From: an uncultured Oscillospiraceae bacterium
Lineage (GTDB): Bacteria > Bacillota > Clostridia > Oscillospirales > JAAYXM01
Assembly (NCBI GenBank): GCA_934446465.1
Contig: CAKSEF010000045.1
Span: 1 to 14,369 of the forward strand
Length of the DNA: 14,369 bases
Direction of reading: 5' to 3'
Both the position numbers and the translations under genes were made by a program. A model generated the notes under the pieces. It was not told where the DNA came from and ran no database searches. It saw only the letters and a list, made by a program, of their open reading frames with translations. Positions 1-7,483 of the stretch are shown here, piece after piece (within the stretch, counting starts at the first letter, position 1; every line of letters starts with the position of its first letter).

Positions 1-1154
1 TCTGCCGGCACCGTGAGGTTTGCATCGGAGACCTTTTCTCCGTCGAGGGAGATACCGCCCTGCTGTACGAGCCTGCGCGCTTCACCGCGGCTCGGGGCAA
101 GTCCGCACCTGATGAGAAGGTCGAGAATGCCCATTCCTTCGCCTGTTTCGCCTGGTGTGAGTTCTGTTGTGGGCATGTTCGAATCGTCGCCTACGCCCGA
201 GAAGAGCGCATGAGAAGCCTCCTTCGCTTTTTCAGCTTCCTCTTTGCTGTGGACAAGCGTTGTAAGCTCGTATGCAAGAAGCTCTTTCTTTTCGTTGATA
301 CGACTGTCATCCCACTTTTCAATCTCCTCAATCTCCTCTATCGGGAGGAAGGTGAGCATACGCAGACATTTCATGACATCCGCATCGTCAACGTTTCTCC
401 AATACTGGAAGAACTCGAACGGCGAGGTCTTGTTCGGGTCGAGCCATACGGCGCCTTTCGCCGTCTTGCCCATTTTTTTGCCCTCCGAGTTGAGCAGGAG
501 CGTAATTGTCATGGCGTGGGCGTCCTTGCCGAGCTTTTTGCGGATAAGCTCTGTTCCGCCGAGCATATTCGACCACTGGTCATCGCCGCCGAACTGCATA
601 TTGCAGCCGTAGTGCCTGAACATATAATAAAAATCATAAGACTGCATTATCATGTAGTTAAACTCAAGGAACGAAAGCCCTTTTTCCATGCGCTGTTTGT
701 AACATTCGGCGCGGAGCATATTGTTTACCGAGAAGCATGCGCCGACCTCGCGGAGAACCTCAATATAGTTAAGGGGCTTGAGCCACTCGGAGTTTCGGAG
801 CATGAGCGCCTTTCCCTCGGAAAAGTCGATGAACTTCTCCATTTGGCGCTTGAAGCACTCGGCGTTGTGCGCGATGTCTTCCTCCGTGAGCATTTTACGC
901 ATGTCTGTGCGGCCCGAAGGGTCGCCGATGAGCGTTGTTCCGTCGCCGATGAGGGCGATAGGGCGGTTTCCCGCCATTTGGAGACGCTTCATAAGGCAAA
1001 GCGCCATGAAATGACCGACATGGAGCGAGTCTGCCGTGCAGTCAAAGCCGATATAGAACGTGGCCTTGCCGTTGTTTACAAGCTCGCGTATTTCTTCTTC
1101 GTTTGTAACCTGTGCCAAAAGCCCGCGTGCTTTCAGCTCTTCGTAAATTTTCAT
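1..1154 (-). CDS. tyrS: Tyrosyl-tRNA synthetase, 3' end cut by window edge
   Basis: This enzyme charges tRNA-Tyr with tyrosine using ATP in the cytoplasm. About 384 codons are visible, and perhaps 20-25 C-terminal residues lie beyond the left edge. The class I catalytic domain shows the HIGH-type motif HVGH at about residues 45-48, the DPSGRTDMR stretch at about 78-86, GGDDQWSN at about 189-196 and the KMSKS equivalent KMGKT at about 227-231. The last 40 visible residues (GLAPSRGEARRLVQQGG and on) are an S4-type RNA-binding domain, as expected for bacterial TyrRS. The start is the ATG at 1154, with GGAGGA at 1161-1166 as ribosome binding site. A tyrosine T-box leader lies directly upstream and fixes both identity and regulation. 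The frame is open to the window edge with no sign of damage. Confidence 0.97.
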   Translation of the reverse strand, partial: MKIYEELKARGLLAQVTNEEEIRELVNNGKATFYIGFDCTADSLHVGHFMALCLMKRLQMAGNRPIALIGDGTTLIGDPSGRTDMRKMLTEEDIAHNAECFKRQMEKFIDFSEGKALMLRNSEWLKPLNYIEVLREVGACFSVNNMLRAECYKQRMEKGLSFLEFNYMIMQSYDFYYMFRHYGCNMQFGGDDQWSNMLGGTELIRKKLGKDAHAMTITLLLNSEGKKMGKTAKGAVWLDPNKTSPFEFFQYWRNVDDADVMKCLRMLTFLPIEEIEEIEKWDDSRINEKKELLAYELTTLVHSKEEAEKAKEASHALFSGVGDDSNMPTTELTPGETGEGMGILDLLIRCGLAPSRGEARRLVQQGGISLDGEKVSDANLTVPA

Positions 1155-1160
1155 TTCAAT

Positions 1161-1449
1161 TCCTCCGTTTAATAAAATACGCCCTCTGCTCCCGAGCAGG
1201 GAACAGAGGGCGAGATACTTCGCGGTACCACCTCTGGTTCACGCGCAGAAATGCGCGCCTCATGACGTGCCGACACACGCCGACGCTGTATCGGGCGAAC
1301 CCGTCAGCCCCTACTCACAACGCTTTCGGGGAGCGGCTCGGAAAGGTATTCAAACCGACGCCTCCGCGCCCTCGCACCGACCGGACGCTCTCTTTGGGAG
1401 GGGAAGACGGCTCTACTTGTTTTCGTCATCGCCTTATGCTATTAAAATC
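1161..1449 (-). promoter_or_regulatory. T-box riboswitch leader of tyrS (tyrosine, UAC specifier)
   Basis: This is a transcribed leader of nearly 300 nt that reads uncharged tRNA-Tyr and controls read-through into tyrS. On the minus strand the T-box sequence AGAGGTGGTACCGCG occupies 1221-1235. Its UGGU bulge matches an ACCA tRNA end with discriminator A. Upstream, GAATACC in the specifier-loop context gives codon UAC (1346-1348), a tyrosine codon. The stem I hallmarks AGAGAG and GUGCGAG and the later GAGTAGGGGCTGACGG element are in the usual order. CCTCT downstream of the T-box can pair with AGAGG of the T-box (antiterminator) or with CAGAGGG (terminator). This leader explains the 332-bp gap between tyrS and the acetyltransferase gene. 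Confidence 0.95.
1171..1212 (-). terminator. Regulated terminator of the T-box leader
   Basis: A 9-bp stem, CGCCCTCTG with CAGAGGGCG (1204-1212 and 1180-1188), is followed by ATTTTATT on the minus strand. The 5' arm overlaps the segment that pairs with the T-box in the antiterminator, so the two folds exclude each other. It may also stop read-through from the acetyltransferase gene, which has no terminator of its own. Confidence 0.92.
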
Positions 1450-1455
1450 ATATAC

Positions 1456-1484
1456 AATATACCACAATACAAAGGAAAAAGCAA
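1456..1484 (-). promoter_or_regulatory. Promoter of tyrS T-box transcript
   Basis: TTGCTT (1479-1484) and TATATT (1456-1461) are separated by 17 bp on the minus strand. The start of transcription would fall near 1449, just ahead of the T-box stem I. The -35 box lies only 2 bp from the stop codon of the upstream acetyltransferase gene. Confidence 0.7.
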
Positions 1485-1486
1485 GA

Positions 1487-1969
1487 CTATTTTTCGGGTG
1501 TGTAGTTTTCGCGCTTCAGAGCGTAAATTCTTTCAACGTGCTTTTCGCCGTTTACATCTTCCGTTTCCTTTTTATCCGTTGCAACGAAGCCTATTTTTTC
1601 GTAAATATGCGCGCCGCGGTCGTTCCCCTCCGTAAGGTGAAGGAGAATTTCGGAGCAGTTATACTGCTCAAACATCGCGTCAATGATTGCAATAAGCGCT
1701 TTCTTGCCGTAGCCCTTGCCCTGACAGCTCTTGTCTATCATAAACCGCCAAAGCTCATACCCGCCGTCCTTTTCATGCCAGCCGTAAAGGGTATAGCCCA
1801 CGATTTTACCGTCCGCCAAAATGGCCTTTGACGTGAGACCCTCGGTGTAGTACTCCTGAACGAGCGAGAATGAGTTGGGTGCGACATACGTCCAGTCGTT
1901 TCCCGAATTGAGGAGGCACACCTCCTTCCAATTTTCGCGCGTTACGTTGCAAAGTGTAATCTCAGCCAT
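1487..1969 (-). CDS. GNAT acetyltransferase, BltD/spermidine-acetyltransferase-like
   Basis: This 160-residue protein is one complete GNAT domain, which transfers acetyl from acetyl-CoA to an amine. The acetyl-CoA pyrophosphate-binding motif QGKGYG is at residues 83-88, preceded by the beta-strand LWRFMID. The GNAT-typical HIYEKIGF is at 121-128 and the C-terminal strand carries NGEKHVERIYAL. From memory, the overall pattern (short domain, GYTLYGWHE, RFMIDKSCQGKGYGKKAL, GEKH near the end) most resembles Bacillus BltD-type spermine/spermidine acetyltransferases, but the substrate cannot be proved from sequence alone. The start ATG at 1969 has GGAGGG about 9 bases upstream. It has its own promoter and may also receive read-through from the amino-acid ABC operon. 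Confidence 0.85.
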   Translation of the reverse strand: MAEITLCNVTRENWKEVCLLNSGNDWTYVAPNSFSLVQEYYTEGLTSKAILADGKIVGYTLYGWHEKDGGYELWRFMIDKSCQGKGYGKKALIAIIDAMFEQYNCSEILLHLTEGNDRGAHIYEKIGFVATDKKETEDVNGEKHVERIYALKRENYTPEK

Positions 1970-2021
1970 AAGAATATCCCTCCGTTTTCGGTAGTAACTT
2001 TATGCCGTAAGCCCATGTACA

Positions 2022-2050
2022 AATATATCACAGCAAAGGCGAAAAAACAA
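2022..2050 (-). promoter_or_regulatory. Promoter of the GNAT gene
   Basis: TTGTTT (2045-2050) and TATATT (2022-2027) have a 17-bp spacer on the minus strand. It starts about 10 bp after the stop codon of the upstream ATPase gene. Its sequence is strikingly like the tyrS promoter. Confidence 0.6.
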
Positions 2051-2060
2051 GATTATTATA

Positions 2061-2840
2061 TTAATTAATATTGCCGAGAAAATTTCGGAGCGCAGGGTTT
2101 GTGCAGTTGTCGAAAACTTCCTCGGGCGTGCCGTCGGCGACTATTTCGCCCTCGCTCATGAATATTGTGCGGTCGGAAACGTCGCGGGCGAATTTCATCT
2201 CATGCGTTACGATTACCATGGTCATGTGCGTCTCGGCGAGCTCGCGTATTACCTTAAGCACTTCAAATGTGAGCTGCGGGTCAAGCGCGCTTGTCGGCTC
2301 GTCGAAGAAGAGCACCTTCGGGTTCATTGCGAGAGCGCGCGCGATTGCAACGCGCTGCTGCTGACCTCCCGAGAGCTCACAGGGGAAACTGTCCGCCTTA
2401 TCGGAAAGCCCGACGCGCGAGAGAAGAGCAAGCGCATTCTCGTGTATTTCGTCGAGGATTGATTTGCGGGCAGACCTGTAATCCGCGCGTTCGCGCGCAA
2501 AGAGCTTCGGCGCGAGCATGACGTTTTCTACGACACTGTACTGCGGAAAAAGGTTAAATGACTGGAAAACGAGACCGCAGTTGAGCTGAAGCTTCCGTTT
2601 TTCGCCGGATGTGAGCTTCCGCGGGCTTTTGGAATCAAAAACGACGTCTCCGCCTATCGTTATTTTTCCGTAATTCGGAGTTTCGAGCGAGTTTAAGCAC
2701 CGCAGGAGCGTGGTTTTTCCGCTTCCCGAGGAACCGATGACGGAGAGCACCTCGCCTTTTTCCATCGAGAAGCTTATTCCGCGCAGAACCGCGATTTTTC
2801 CGAAGTTTTTATAGAGCTCGTTCACTTCTAAAATAGGCAT
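2061..2840 (-). CDS. Polar amino acid ABC transporter ATPase (GlnQ/HisP family)
   Basis: This is the cytoplasmic ATPase that powers the amino-acid importer encoded with the two genes upstream. At 259 residues it has the normal length for the GlnQ/HisP family. Walker A GSSGSGKT is at residues 36-43, the Q-loop glutamine at 93 (VFQSFNLFPQ), the signature LSGGQ at 156-160, Walker B VLFFDE at 176-181 and the switch histidine at 213 (VTHEM). Its ATG is only 3 bp after the permease stop, and its AGAGG ribosome site lies inside the end of the permease gene, so translation is probably coupled. A small insertion around residues 115-135 (RERADYRSARKS) is family variation. No terminator hairpin follows, so transcripts may run into the acetyltransferase gene. 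Confidence 0.95.
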   Translation of the reverse strand: MPILEVNELYKNFGKIAVLRGISFSMEKGEVLSVIGSSGSGKTTLLRCLNSLETPNYGKITIGGDVVFDSKSPRKLTSGEKRKLQLNCGLVFQSFNLFPQYSVVENVMLAPKLFARERADYRSARKSILDEIHENALALLSRVGLSDKADSFPCELSGGQQQRVAIARALAMNPKVLFFDEPTSALDPQLTFEVLKVIRELAETHMTMVIVTHEMKFARDVSDRTIFMSEGEIVADGTPEEVFDNCTNPALRNFLGNIN

Positions 2841-2843
2841 AAT

Positions 2844-3491
2844 TTAACCTCTGTAGTAGTTTAGTTTTTTCTCAATGTACCAGAAAAGGATAGTTAAAAT
2901 TCCGTTGAATGCGAGGAAGAAAAGTCCCGTCGAGAACAGCGGGGAAATGAGTCCCTGCTTTGTGAAGCGCTCGGCGGACATGATAATCTCGGATACGGCA
3001 ACAACGCGGGCGAGCGATGTATCCTTTACAAGCGTTATTATCTCGTTGCCCATCGGCGCGGTTATGCGCTTTACGACCTGCATAAGTATAACCTTGAAGA
3101 AAACCTGCGATTTTGTCATTCCGAGAACCTGACCCGCCTCGTACTGGCCCTTCGGTATGCTCTCGATTCCGCCGCGGTAGATTTCGGAGAAGTACGCCGC
3201 ATAGTTGATGACAAACGCGACAAGCACCGCCGTCTCGCGCGAACGCATGGGAGTATTCCACAGAAGCCCCGGCGCATACAATACGACAAAAATTTGGAGC
3301 ATCAGGGGAGTACCCCTGATGACCCAAACAAATGTTTTTGCAATCCAGCGGAGCGGAGAGAATTTTGACATTGAGCCGAAAGTTATAATCAGCCCGAGCG
3401 GAATCGCCGCAAGAAGCGTAACCGAAAATATTAAGCAGTTTGTCGAAAAACCGCTGAAAAGTGAGGTTCTAATCAGCTCAGATGTAGTCAT
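2844..3491 (-). CDS. Polar amino acid ABC transporter permease (HisM/GlnP family)
   Basis: This 215-residue inner-membrane subunit has about five hydrophobic segments (roughly residues 18-38, 50-72, 87-103, about 160-172 and 185-206). The family hallmark RGTPLMLQ is at 59-66. The EAA loop that docks on the ATPase is at about 118-140 (EAGQVLGMTKSQVFFKV), preceded by AYFSEIYRGGIESIP. The length fits the HisM/GlnP family. One permease gene is present, so the channel is probably a homodimer. It starts 21 bp after the binding-protein gene with a weak GGCGG ribosome site. The transported amino acid cannot be named from this subunit. Confidence 0.94.
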   Translation of the reverse strand: MTTSELIRTSLFSGFSTNCLIFSVTLLAAIPLGLIITFGSMSKFSPLRWIAKTFVWVIRGTPLMLQIFVVLYAPGLLWNTPMRSRETAVLVAFVINYAAYFSEIYRGGIESIPKGQYEAGQVLGMTKSQVFFKVILMQVVKRITAPMGNEIITLVKDTSLARVVAVSEIIMSAERFTKQGLISPLFSTGLFFLAFNGILTILFWYIEKKLNYYRG

Positions 3492-3512
3492 TTAGAAAGT
3501 CCGCCTTTAAAA

Positions 3513-4355
3513 TTACTTTTTGATAAGGAGATCGTCGAGCTTGTATTTCTTCGCGATAACCTCGAGCGTACCGTCGTTCATAAGCTCTTCTATTGTGTTA
3601 TTTACAACAGTCGCCATGTCGCTGCCCTTGCGGAATGCAATTCCGTACTCTTCGGGGGAAAATTCCTTTGAGCTTATAACCGTGAGGTCCTTGAAGTCCG
3701 TTCCCGCTCCGATAGAGCCGATTGACGTTACATAGTCAACTATCGCAATGTCGCTCGTTCCGCTTGCTACGTCCATAAGCGCCTTTGCCTGAGAATCAAC
3801 GGGAGTGAATGCCGAATCCTTGAAAAATTCGTCCTTAGTCGCAAGATCTTCGCCCGCGCTGCCCTGCTCGGCAACTATGCTTGCGCCGATAACGCCCTCG
3901 GAGTACTTGGAGAGATTCTCCTGCTTCGTTACCATGACCTGCTTGTTGCGCATATACGGCGTTGAAATTTCCATGTTCGCCTTGCGCTCGTCGGTGATTG
4001 TAAGACCGTTCCAGATGCAGTCGAGGTTCTTGGCATTGAGCTCAACTTCCTTTGTGTCCCAGTTGATTTCAACGAACTTCGGTGTGATTCCGATTTTCTC
4101 GCATACGGCTTTCGCAAACTCTGTTTCAAAGCCTACGAGGTTGTTTGTGCTGTCGTAGTAGTTCATCGGTGCAAAAAGTGTCATGCCGATGACCAGCTCG
4201 CCCTTTGCCGTTATGTAATCCGCATCGGACTTGGTTGTGGGACCGCCGTCCGAAATTACATCGTCGTTATCAGCAGTGTCGGCATCATTTCCCTTGCACG
4301 CCGCAAAAGCAAAAAGCATTACGCCGGCAAGAATCAGTGCTATAATCTTTTTCAT
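3513..4355 (-). CDS. Amino acid ABC transporter substrate-binding lipoprotein
   Basis: This 280-residue family 3 solute-binding protein captures an amino acid outside the cell and delivers it to the permease. The N-terminus MKKIIALILAGVML is a signal peptide ending in FAAC, so Cys20 is the likely lipidated residue. A short acidic linker follows (21-48), then the binding domain starts at KGELVIGMTLFAPMNYYD (51-68), with GFETEFAKAV and LDCIWNGLTITDER, which are typical family motifs. An earlier in-frame start near 4412 is rejected because it overlaps the promoter. The ATG at 4355 has GGAGGA at 4363-4368. It is the first gene of a three-gene operon. The exact ligand (cystine, glutamine or another polar amino acid) is not readable. 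Confidence 0.94.
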   Translation of the reverse strand: MKKIIALILAGVMLFAFAACKGNDADTADNDDVISDGGPTTKSDADYITAKGELVIGMTLFAPMNYYDSTNNLVGFETEFAKAVCEKIGITPKFVEINWDTKEVELNAKNLDCIWNGLTITDERKANMEISTPYMRNKQVMVTKQENLSKYSEGVIGASIVAEQGSAGEDLATKDEFFKDSAFTPVDSQAKALMDVASGTSDIAIVDYVTSIGSIGAGTDFKDLTVISSKEFSPEEYGIAFRKGSDMATVVNNTIEELMNDGTLEVIAKKYKLDDLLIKK

Positions 4356-4396
4356 TGTTTTTTCCTCCAATATCGTTATTTGATTTTTTATTGTGA

Positions 4397-4409
4397 TGCT
4401 ATTATAGCA
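4397..4409. repeat. 13-bp palindrome over the -10 box, possible operator
   Basis: TGCTATTATAGCA is a perfect odd-centred palindrome covering the -10 box of the amino-acid ABC promoter. A repressor bound here would block transcription. Part of the symmetry comes from the TATAAT box itself, so chance is possible. Confidence 0.35.
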
Positions 4410-4429
4410 CATTACTTTAGCGTTGTAAA
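4401..4429 (-). promoter_or_regulatory. Promoter of the amino-acid ABC operon
   Basis: TTTACA (4424-4429) and a consensus TATAAT (4401-4406) are separated by 17 bp on the minus strand. A-rich tracts lie upstream of the -35 box (about 4433-4460 on the plus strand), resembling an UP element. The transcript would start near 4394, giving a leader of about 40 nt. Confidence 0.85.
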
Positions 4430-4466
4430 GTGAAAAATTGATAAATTCCTAAATTTTTTTCGCGGA

Positions 4467-4497
4467 ATGCGGAAAAACGGCTTAGTTATGCGGAAAA
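4467..4497. repeat. Direct repeat pair ATGCGGAAAA, 21-bp period
   Basis: The 10-mer ATGCGGAAAA occurs at 4467-4476 and again at 4488-4497. The start-to-start distance is 21 bp, two helical turns. The pair lies between the galE terminator and the amino-acid ABC promoter, roughly 40-70 bp upstream of its -35 box. Confidence 0.4.
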
Positions 4498-4505
4498 TTC
4501 GGAAT

Positions 4506-4536
4506 AAAAAAATCCGCCGAACATGTGTTCGGCGGA
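4506..4536 (-). terminator. Rho-independent terminator of galE
   Basis: A perfect 10-bp stem TCCGCCGAAC/GTTCGGCGGA (4513-4536) with a 4-nt loop is followed on the minus strand by seven T residues (4506-4512). It begins 7 bp after the galE stop codon. Confidence 0.95.
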
Positions 4537-4543
4537 GAAAAAA

Positions 4544-5548
4544 CTACTTTGACCAGTGCTTTTCGGCGAAGTTCCATGCGTCGGCGCACATTTCGTCGAT
4601 ACCGAATTTTGCGCGCCAGTGGAGTTCGTTTGCGGCCTTTGTCGGGTCGGCGTAGCATGCGGCAATGTCGCCGGGGCGGCGCGGGGCGATTTTGTATTTA
4701 ACCGTTTTTCCGCTTGCCTTTTCAAATGCCTTTACCACCTGGAGAACGCTGTAACCATTGCCTGTTCCGAGGTTGTAGGTGAACACGCCGTTTCCGTTTT
4801 CAAGCTTTTCAACTGCCTTTAAATGGCCGAGACTTAAATCGACGACGTGGATATAGTCTCTGACGCCTGTTCCGTCGGGCGTGTTGTAATCATCGCCGAA
4901 CACGTTTAGGCACTCAAGCTCACCGCAGGCGACCTTGGCAACGTAGGGGAGCAGGTTGTTCGGGATTCCGTTCGGGTCTTCTCCGATAAGACCGCTCTTG
5001 TGCGCACCGATTGGGTTGAAGTAGCGGAGCAGCACAATTCCCCATTCATTGTCGGAAACGTATATATCGCGGAGAATCTGCTCTATCATGAGCTTTGTGC
5101 TTCCGTAGGGGTTTGTGGTGTGGAGTGGGAAGTCCTCGGTAATAGGAACGGAAGCCGGGTCGCCGTAAACCGTTGCGGAGGAGCTGAAAACGATATTTTT
5201 ACAGCCGTGCGCCGACATCTCCTCACACAGAATGAGCGTGCTCATAATATTATTATAGTAATAGCGCATCGGGATTGCGACCGATTCGCCGACCGCCTTG
5301 AGGCCCGCGAAGTGAATTACGCAGGAAATCTCGTTTTCGTCAAAAATCTTTTTGACGCTCTCTCTGTCGCACAGGTCGGCTTCGTAGAATTTGAAGTCTT
5401 TGCCCGTAATCCTTCGTATGTTCTCAAGCGCTTCGGGCTTCGAGTTTGAAAAATTATCAACGATAACAATTTCGCGTCCCGCATTGAGAAGCTCAACACA
5501 GGTATGGGAACCGATATATCCGGCTCCGCCGGTTACAAGAATTTTCAT
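4544..5548 (-). CDS. galE: UDP-glucose 4-epimerase
   Basis: GalE interconverts UDP-glucose and UDP-galactose with bound NAD, linking galactose use to surface polysaccharide synthesis. The 334-residue length is typical. The Rossmann NAD motif TGGAGYIGSH is at residues 6-15. The catalytic residues are in place: Ser124 in FSSSATVYG, and Tyr148 with Lys152 in NPYGSTK. Further family marks are LRYFNPIGAH, GVRDYIHVVDL and RRPGDIAACYAD. The start is the ATG at 5548, nine bases after AGGAGG. A TTG nine bases earlier abuts the ribosome site and is rejected. It is a single-gene unit with its own promoter and strong terminator. No other Leloir genes are in view, so its pathway context (sugar breakdown or glycan building) stays open. 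Confidence 0.96.
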   Translation of the reverse strand: MKILVTGGAGYIGSHTCVELLNAGREIVIVDNFSNSKPEALENIRRITGKDFKFYEADLCDRESVKKIFDENEISCVIHFAGLKAVGESVAIPMRYYYNNIMSTLILCEEMSAHGCKNIVFSSSATVYGDPASVPITEDFPLHTTNPYGSTKLMIEQILRDIYVSDNEWGIVLLRYFNPIGAHKSGLIGEDPNGIPNNLLPYVAKVACGELECLNVFGDDYNTPDGTGVRDYIHVVDLSLGHLKAVEKLENGNGVFTYNLGTGNGYSVLQVVKAFEKASGKTVKYKIAPRRPGDIAACYADPTKAANELHWRAKFGIDEMCADAWNFAEKHWSK

Positions 5549-5577
5549 AATAAACAACCTCCTGTATATTTAATTAT

Positions 5578-5606
5578 ATTTTACACCAAAAGGTATTGAA
5601 TGTAAA
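5578..5606 (-). promoter_or_regulatory. Promoter of galE
   Basis: TTTACA (5601-5606) and TAAAAT (5578-5583) have a 17-bp spacer on the minus strand. It sits immediately beyond the terminator of the pot operon and leaves a leader of about 25 nt. Confidence 0.75.
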
Positions 5607-5614
5607 CATCGGTA

Positions 5615-5648
5615 TAAGAAAATCATCCGTGCGGATACACGGATGATT
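5615..5648 (-). terminator. Terminator of the pot operon
   Basis: An 11-bp stem AATCATCCGTG/CACGGATGATT (5621-5631 and 5638-5648) with a 6-nt loop lies 12 bp after the potD stop. It is followed by a short T-rich tract (TTCTTAT) on the minus strand. The tract is interrupted, so termination may be partial. Confidence 0.8.
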
Positions 5649-5660
5649 ATTTTGTGAAAA

Positions 5661-6695
5661 TTATACGCCTATCGAGGTCTTGATTTCTGTCCAAAGCTCG
5701 TCAAAGACCTTCGTTTTGTCGCCGAGGAAGGAGAAGAACTCAAGATTGTATTTTGTGATGTCGGGGTATGCCGTTTCGTCCTTGCCGGCATCGCCCATGA
5801 GGTCCCTCGCCTCGGTCATCGGCGAGGAATATCCGATATACTCGGCATTCTGCGCGGCTATGTCGGGACGGCACATGAAGTTGATAAACTTCTCGGCACC
5901 GCTCTTATTCTTCGCGCATTTCGGTATGCACATTGAATCGAAGAAGATGTTGGAGCCCTCTTTCGGGATTACGTATTCCAAATCGCTGTTGTATCCCTTG
6001 CAGTAAACAGCATCGCCCATGTAGATGAGCGCGAGGGCGGCCTCTCCGCCTATCATCTTATCCTTTACCTCGTCTACCACCCATGTGAGAACGAGCGGAC
6101 TTTGCTCGTTGAGCTTGTTTTTCACCTTTTCAAGCGCCTCGGGCGAGGATTCGTTGAGACTGTATCCGAGATACTTGAGAGTCATTCCGATAGCGTCGCG
6201 CTGGCTGTTCATCATGATGATGTTGTCGGCGTACTGCTTGTCAAAAAGCGCACCCCAACTGTCAATCGTGCCGTTTACCATGGTTTTGTTGTAGAGTATG
6301 CCGAGCGTTCCCCACATATAAGGAACGGAATATTCATTTGTCGGGTCAAAGGACGGATTTTTGAACTCCGCATCGATTTTTTCAAAGTTCGGAACATTTG
6401 CAAAGTCGATTTTTTCGAGCATATCCTCGTCAATCATGCGTTCAATTATATAATCGGACGGGATAACGACATCGTAGCTGTTATTTGAGTTTTTGAGCTT
6501 GGTGTACATATCTTCGTTCATCTCAAACGTTTCATAAACGACGCGTATGCCCGTTTCTTCCTCAAACTTATCGACAATTCCCGGTGCGATATAGTCGCCC
6601 CAGTTATAGACGGTTATGGTCTCTCTCGTATCCCCGCACGCGCAGAGCGGAAGCATGATTGCGAGGGACAGAACAAGTGCACAAATTCTTTTCAT
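5661..6695 (-). CDS. potD: Spermidine/putrescine-binding lipoprotein PotD
   Basis: PotD binds extracellular polyamine and hands it to the PotBC channel. The protein has 344 residues, the usual length. A signal peptide ends in LCAC, so Cys20 should be lipidated and the protein anchored outside the membrane. Family motifs are YNWGDYI (30-36), SYDVVIPSDYII (73-84) and YSVPYMWGTLGILYN (122-136), the last being characteristic of PotD/PotF proteins. Trp31 and Asp34 near the N-terminus and the acidic residues of the binding cleft are as expected, but putrescine versus spermidine preference cannot be told. The ATG overlaps the potC stop as ATGA, with AAGGAG at 6705-6710. It is the last gene before the terminator. 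Confidence 0.95.
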   Translation of the reverse strand: MKRICALVLSLAIMLPLCACGDTRETITVYNWGDYIAPGIVDKFEEETGIRVVYETFEMNEDMYTKLKNSNNSYDVVIPSDYIIERMIDEDMLEKIDFANVPNFEKIDAEFKNPSFDPTNEYSVPYMWGTLGILYNKTMVNGTIDSWGALFDKQYADNIIMMNSQRDAIGMTLKYLGYSLNESSPEALEKVKNKLNEQSPLVLTWVVDEVKDKMIGGEAALALIYMGDAVYCKGYNSDLEYVIPKEGSNIFFDSMCIPKCAKNKSGAEKFINFMCRPDIAAQNAEYIGYSSPMTEARDLMGDAGKDETAYPDITKYNLEFFSFLGDKTKVFDELWTEIKTSIGV

Positions 6696-7483
6696 CTTGA
6701 CATACTCCTTTTTTGCTTTTTTGAATGTTTTGCCGAGCTTATGTTTGCGGCAACAAGGACTGCGAGGATAACGGCGAACATAATCGTCGAAAGGGCGTTT
6801 ATCTCGGGCTTTATCCCGCGCTTTGCCATTGTATATATGGTAATCGAGAGGTTGGTTACGCCGTTGCCCGTCGTGAAGAAGCTTATGATGAAGTCATCAA
6901 TCGACATGGTAAGCGAGATGAGAAAACCCGTTCCTATTCCCGGCATAAGCTCGGGAACGGTGATTTTCCAAAACGCGCGCGCCGGCGTGCATCCGAGGTC
7001 TTGGGCGGCGTCCGACAGGCTGTGGTCGAGCTGGCGCACCTTGGGAAGCACCGCAAGTATAACATACGGTATGCAGAATGTAACGTGGGAGAGAAGCATC
7101 GTCAAAAATCCGAGCTTCAGATTTAAAAATGTAAACAGAAGCATGAGCGACACGCCCGTTACTATCTCGGCATTGAGCATCGGTATATACGCGGCGGAGA
7201 GCGTAAGCGAGCTGAAAAAACTCTTTTTTTCGCCGAGACCGTATGCCGCGGCAGAACCGATTACGGTTGCGATAAGCGCGGCAAGAAACCCGCATAAAAG
7301 CGTTGTGTAGAGCGAGCGCATTATGTCGCTGTTTGAAAAGAGCGTTTTATACCAATCAAGCGTAAAGCCCTGCCATACGGCCCGGCTCTTGGACGCGTTA
7401 AACGAATAGACCATAAGCACGATTATCGGCGCGTAAAGAAATGCAAGGACTATTCCGATATATGCGCGGGCAAGCTTTTTCAT
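6692..7483 (-). CDS. potC: Polyamine ABC transporter permease PotC
   Basis: This 263-residue integral membrane subunit is the second half of the polyamine channel. It has about six hydrophobic segments (around 10-27, 60-82, 94-120, 127-147, 184-204 and 230-248). The EAA loop is at about 157-184 (SDAAQDLGCTPARAFWKITVPELMPGI). The motif SIDDFIISFFTTG at 194-206 is typical of PotC/YdcV-type permeases. The start ATG at 7483 overlaps the potB stop as ATGA and has GGAGG about 12 bases upstream. The basic C-terminal tail (KHSKKQKRSMSR) stays inside under the positive-inside rule. Confidence 0.95.
   Translation of the reverse strand: MKKLARAYIGIVLAFLYAPIIVLMVYSFNASKSRAVWQGFTLDWYKTLFSNSDIMRSLYTTLLCGFLAALIATVIGSAAAYGLGEKKSFFSSLTLSAAYIPMLNAEIVTGVSLMLLFTFLNLKLGFLTMLLSHVTFCIPYVILAVLPKVRQLDHSLSDAAQDLGCTPARAFWKITVPELMPGIGTGFLISLTMSIDDFIISFFTTGNGVTNLSITIYTMAKRGIKPEINALSTIMFAVILAVLVAANISSAKHSKKQKRSMSR

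Noticed and set aside
210..1172. 320-codon plus-strand frame across tyrS
   Set aside because: It is antisense to a clear tyrosyl-tRNA synthetase with intact motifs and a good ribosome site; the plus-strand product has no recognisable domain.
1112..1831. 239-codon plus-strand frame across the T-box and GNAT gene
   Set aside because: It crosses a structured leader and lies antisense to the acetyltransferase; its composition is random-looking.
3513..4412. Longer N-terminus for the amino-acid-binding protein
   Set aside because: Starting at 4412 would place the start upstream of the predicted transcription start and spoil the lipoprotein signal peptide; the ATG at 4355 has a strong ribosome site.
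5317..5499. Small minus-strand and plus-strand frames inside galE and the pot genes
   Set aside because: They are out-of-frame shadows of well-supported genes without ribosome sites or recognisable domains.
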